This document shows positions 5,144-6,272 of a stretch of 6,272 bases of DNA, one piece after another (the first letter of the stretch is position 1; every line of letters begins with the position of its first letter). The translations under genes and the position numbers were made by a program. Origin of the DNA: Planctomycetota bacterium (GTDB lineage Bacteria; Planctomycetota; Phycisphaerae; WQYP01; JAJZKY01); assembly GCA_021803885.1 (NCBI GenBank), contig JAJZKY010000289.1:1-6272 (forward strand), written 5' to 3'. The notes below the pieces were generated by a model. It had not been told where the DNA came from, searched no databases, and saw only the letters and a program-made list of their open reading frames with translations.

Positions 5144-6272
5144 AAGATCTGCTGAGCCATGCCTATGCGCATGGATACGCGGTAGGTGCTTTCGACGTCG
5201 TGAGCCTGGAGTTCGTCGAGGGCGTCATGGCCGCTGCCGAGCGGTCTCGCGCCCCCGTAATCCTCTCTCTGGCCGAATCACATCTGGAACACTACGATTT
5301 CGAACTGCTGATGTCAGGGGTAGAGGCGGCGGCACGCCGTAGCGCGGTGCCGGTGGCCCTCCATTTTGACCGGGGCGCAAACCTGGAAGCGGCGGTGCGG
5401 GCTATCCGCCTGGGTTGCAACGGTGTGATGGTGGACGCCTCGCAGTCGACTTTCTCCGATAACCTGACGCATACGAAGACCGTGGTCGATATGGCCCATG
5501 CCTGCGGTGTGCCGGTCGAAGGGGATTTGGGTTACATCCCCGACGCAACGGATATAACCCCCCAAGGGGGGTATCCTGCCACGGCACCCTACACCACTGT
5601 GGCCGAGGCGAAGGGCTTTGTCGAACGCACGGGAGTGGACTTCCTCGTGGTGTCCATTCGGGCGGAACAGAGCTGTCCAAATAGTAAAGCCAAGCTGGAT
5701 ATCCAGCGCCTGCGCAGCATCAATCAGGCACTGGGTATTCCTCTGGCAATCCACTGCAGGACCCGGCTCGACGATGATCAATTTCGGCGACTCATTGTCC
5801 ATGGCGTGGCCAAGATCAATTATTTTACCGCGTTGGCTGAAGCCGCGAACGCGGCGATCAGCGCCCGGGCGAAATCGGCGCCGGGTGCTGGCTACCTGGA
5901 TTTGGTTCAGGGCGTTGGTGCGGCGATCAGCGCTGAGGCTGAGCGCTGTATGCGCGTGTGGGGCGCCGCCGGGCGGGCCGCCGAGGTGTTGGCATGCTGT
6001 CGTCCGTGGGCCTCCGTGGAACACCTGATCATCCACAATGTTATCGGCATTTCTGAAAAAGAAGTGACCGCGATGATGATCGAGGGGCAGCAGGCGCTGA
6101 GCACCATTCCTGGAGTGCGGTCAGTGATTACGGGTAAGGCGATGAGAGAACGCGCTCAATACCGCTACTGTTGGCAGGTGCGTTTTGCAGCACCGGAAGT
6201 AATCAATTCCTACCACGAGCACCCCGACTATGTGGCCTTCACCAACCGGCGTTTCCGACCTGTGGCCGACCG
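5125..6272 (+). CDS. Degenerate class II aldolase-like protein fused to a Dabb domain (3' end missing)
   Basis: The frame is open through 382 codons to the window edge. The start MPLVHMKDLL, then GYAVGAFDV (18-25), matches class II fructose/tagatose-bisphosphate aldolases, and GGGGGA at 5112-5117 supports ATG 5125. Residues 1 to about 260 follow the aldolase barrel: PVALHFDRG (76-84), VEGDLG (131-136), TGVDFLVVSI (169-178), PLAIHCRTR (206-214), VAKINYFTAL (228-237). The HLDHG zinc motif is HFDRG: D82 stays, but the zinc histidine is R83. The GTxHG histidine is absent (RAEQS, 179-183). H210 remains, but the HGGSG or HGASG phosphate loop is HCRTR. Aldolase activity is therefore unlikely. Residues from about 297 (VEHLIIHNV) through IPGVRSV (328-334) and YHEHPDYVAF (363-372) form a Dabb domain, lacking only its last residues. 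A cbbA-like aldolase follows cbbO in some Acidithiobacillus clusters, as I recall. The actual substrate or role is unknown. Confidence 0.85.
   Translation, partial: MPLVHMKDLLSHAYAHGYAVGAFDVVSLEFVEGVMAAAERSRAPVILSLAESHLEHYDFELLMSGVEAAARRSAVPVALHFDRGANLEAAVRAIRLGCNGVMVDASQSTFSDNLTHTKTVVDMAHACGVPVEGDLGYIPDATDITPQGGYPATAPYTTVAEAKGFVERTGVDFLVVSIRAEQSCPNSKAKLDIQRLRSINQALGIPLAIHCRTRLDDDQFRRLIVHGVAKINYFTALAEAANAAISARAKSAPGAGYLDLVQGVGAAISAEAERCMRVWGAAGRAAEVLACCRPWASVEHLIIHNVIGISEKEVTAMMIEGQQALSTIPGVRSVITGKAMRERAQYRYCWQVRFAAPEVINSYHEHPDYVAFTNRRFRPVAD
5557..5572 (+). repeat. Perfect C6/G6 palindrome in the aldolase-like gene
   Basis: A-C6-AA-G6-T forms a perfect self-complementary block inside codons for residues 145-150 (TPQGGY). 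The aldolase frame reads correctly on both sides, so no indel is evident. Homopolymer runs like this are prone to slippage in replication or sequencing. Confidence 0.45.

Noticed and set aside
5314..6036. 240-codon reverse-strand frame opposite the aldolase-like gene
   Set aside because: The + strand frame encodes recognisable aldolase and Dabb motifs throughout; the reverse peptide is His, Arg and Gly rich, as expected for a GC-driven shadow.
1..6272. CRISPR array, tRNA or rRNA gene, insertion sequence or phage signature
   Set aside because: No spaced repeats, cloverleaf-like segment, transposase or terminal inverted repeats were seen; the window is almost fully filled by metabolic genes on one strand.

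Overview
The window is the downstream part of an alpha-carboxysome (cso) gene cluster, read entirely on the + strand. Such clusters occur in chemolithoautotrophic proteobacteria: Halothiobacillus, Thiomicrospira-like and Acidithiobacillus-type sulfur or iron oxidisers, and some nitrifiers. GC-rich DNA, tightly packed co-directional genes and form IA Rubisco accessory genes all fit such an autotroph. The genus cannot be fixed from this window.

Layout: the 3' end of a CsoS1 shell hexamer gene (1-175); a bacterioferritin-like protein with a complete di-iron site but no haem methionine (189-632); acRAF, the pterin-dehydratase-like Rubisco assembly factor (629-907); the ParA-type carboxysome-positioning ATPase McdA (944-1576) and its small disordered partner McdB (1567-1794); then the Rubisco activase pair, the AAA+ protein CbbQ (1829-2632) and the von Willebrand A protein CbbO (2648-4999). 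After a 125-base gap comes a gene still open at the window edge (5125-6272). It encodes a class II aldolase-like protein fused to a C-terminal Dabb (stress-responsive A/B barrel) domain.

The genes make functional sense together. CsoS1 builds the shell, acRAF helps Rubisco fold and assemble, McdAB spaces carboxysomes over the nucleoid, and CbbQO strips inhibitory sugar phosphates from Rubisco active sites. The ferritin-like protein is a conserved carboxysome neighbour of unclear role. Gene junctions are short or overlapping (ATGA at acRAF, 10 bases at mcdA/mcdB), so an operon entered from upstream is likely. I see no convincing internal promoter or terminator.

The most unusual item is the last gene. 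Its fold and start match class II sugar-bisphosphate aldolases, but two of the three zinc-binding histidines and the glycine-rich phosphate-binding loop are replaced. It therefore looks like a repurposed or dead aldolase attached to a Dabb domain. A short leader reading frame with a strong ribosome binding site, and a 7-bp inverted repeat, lie just ahead of it.
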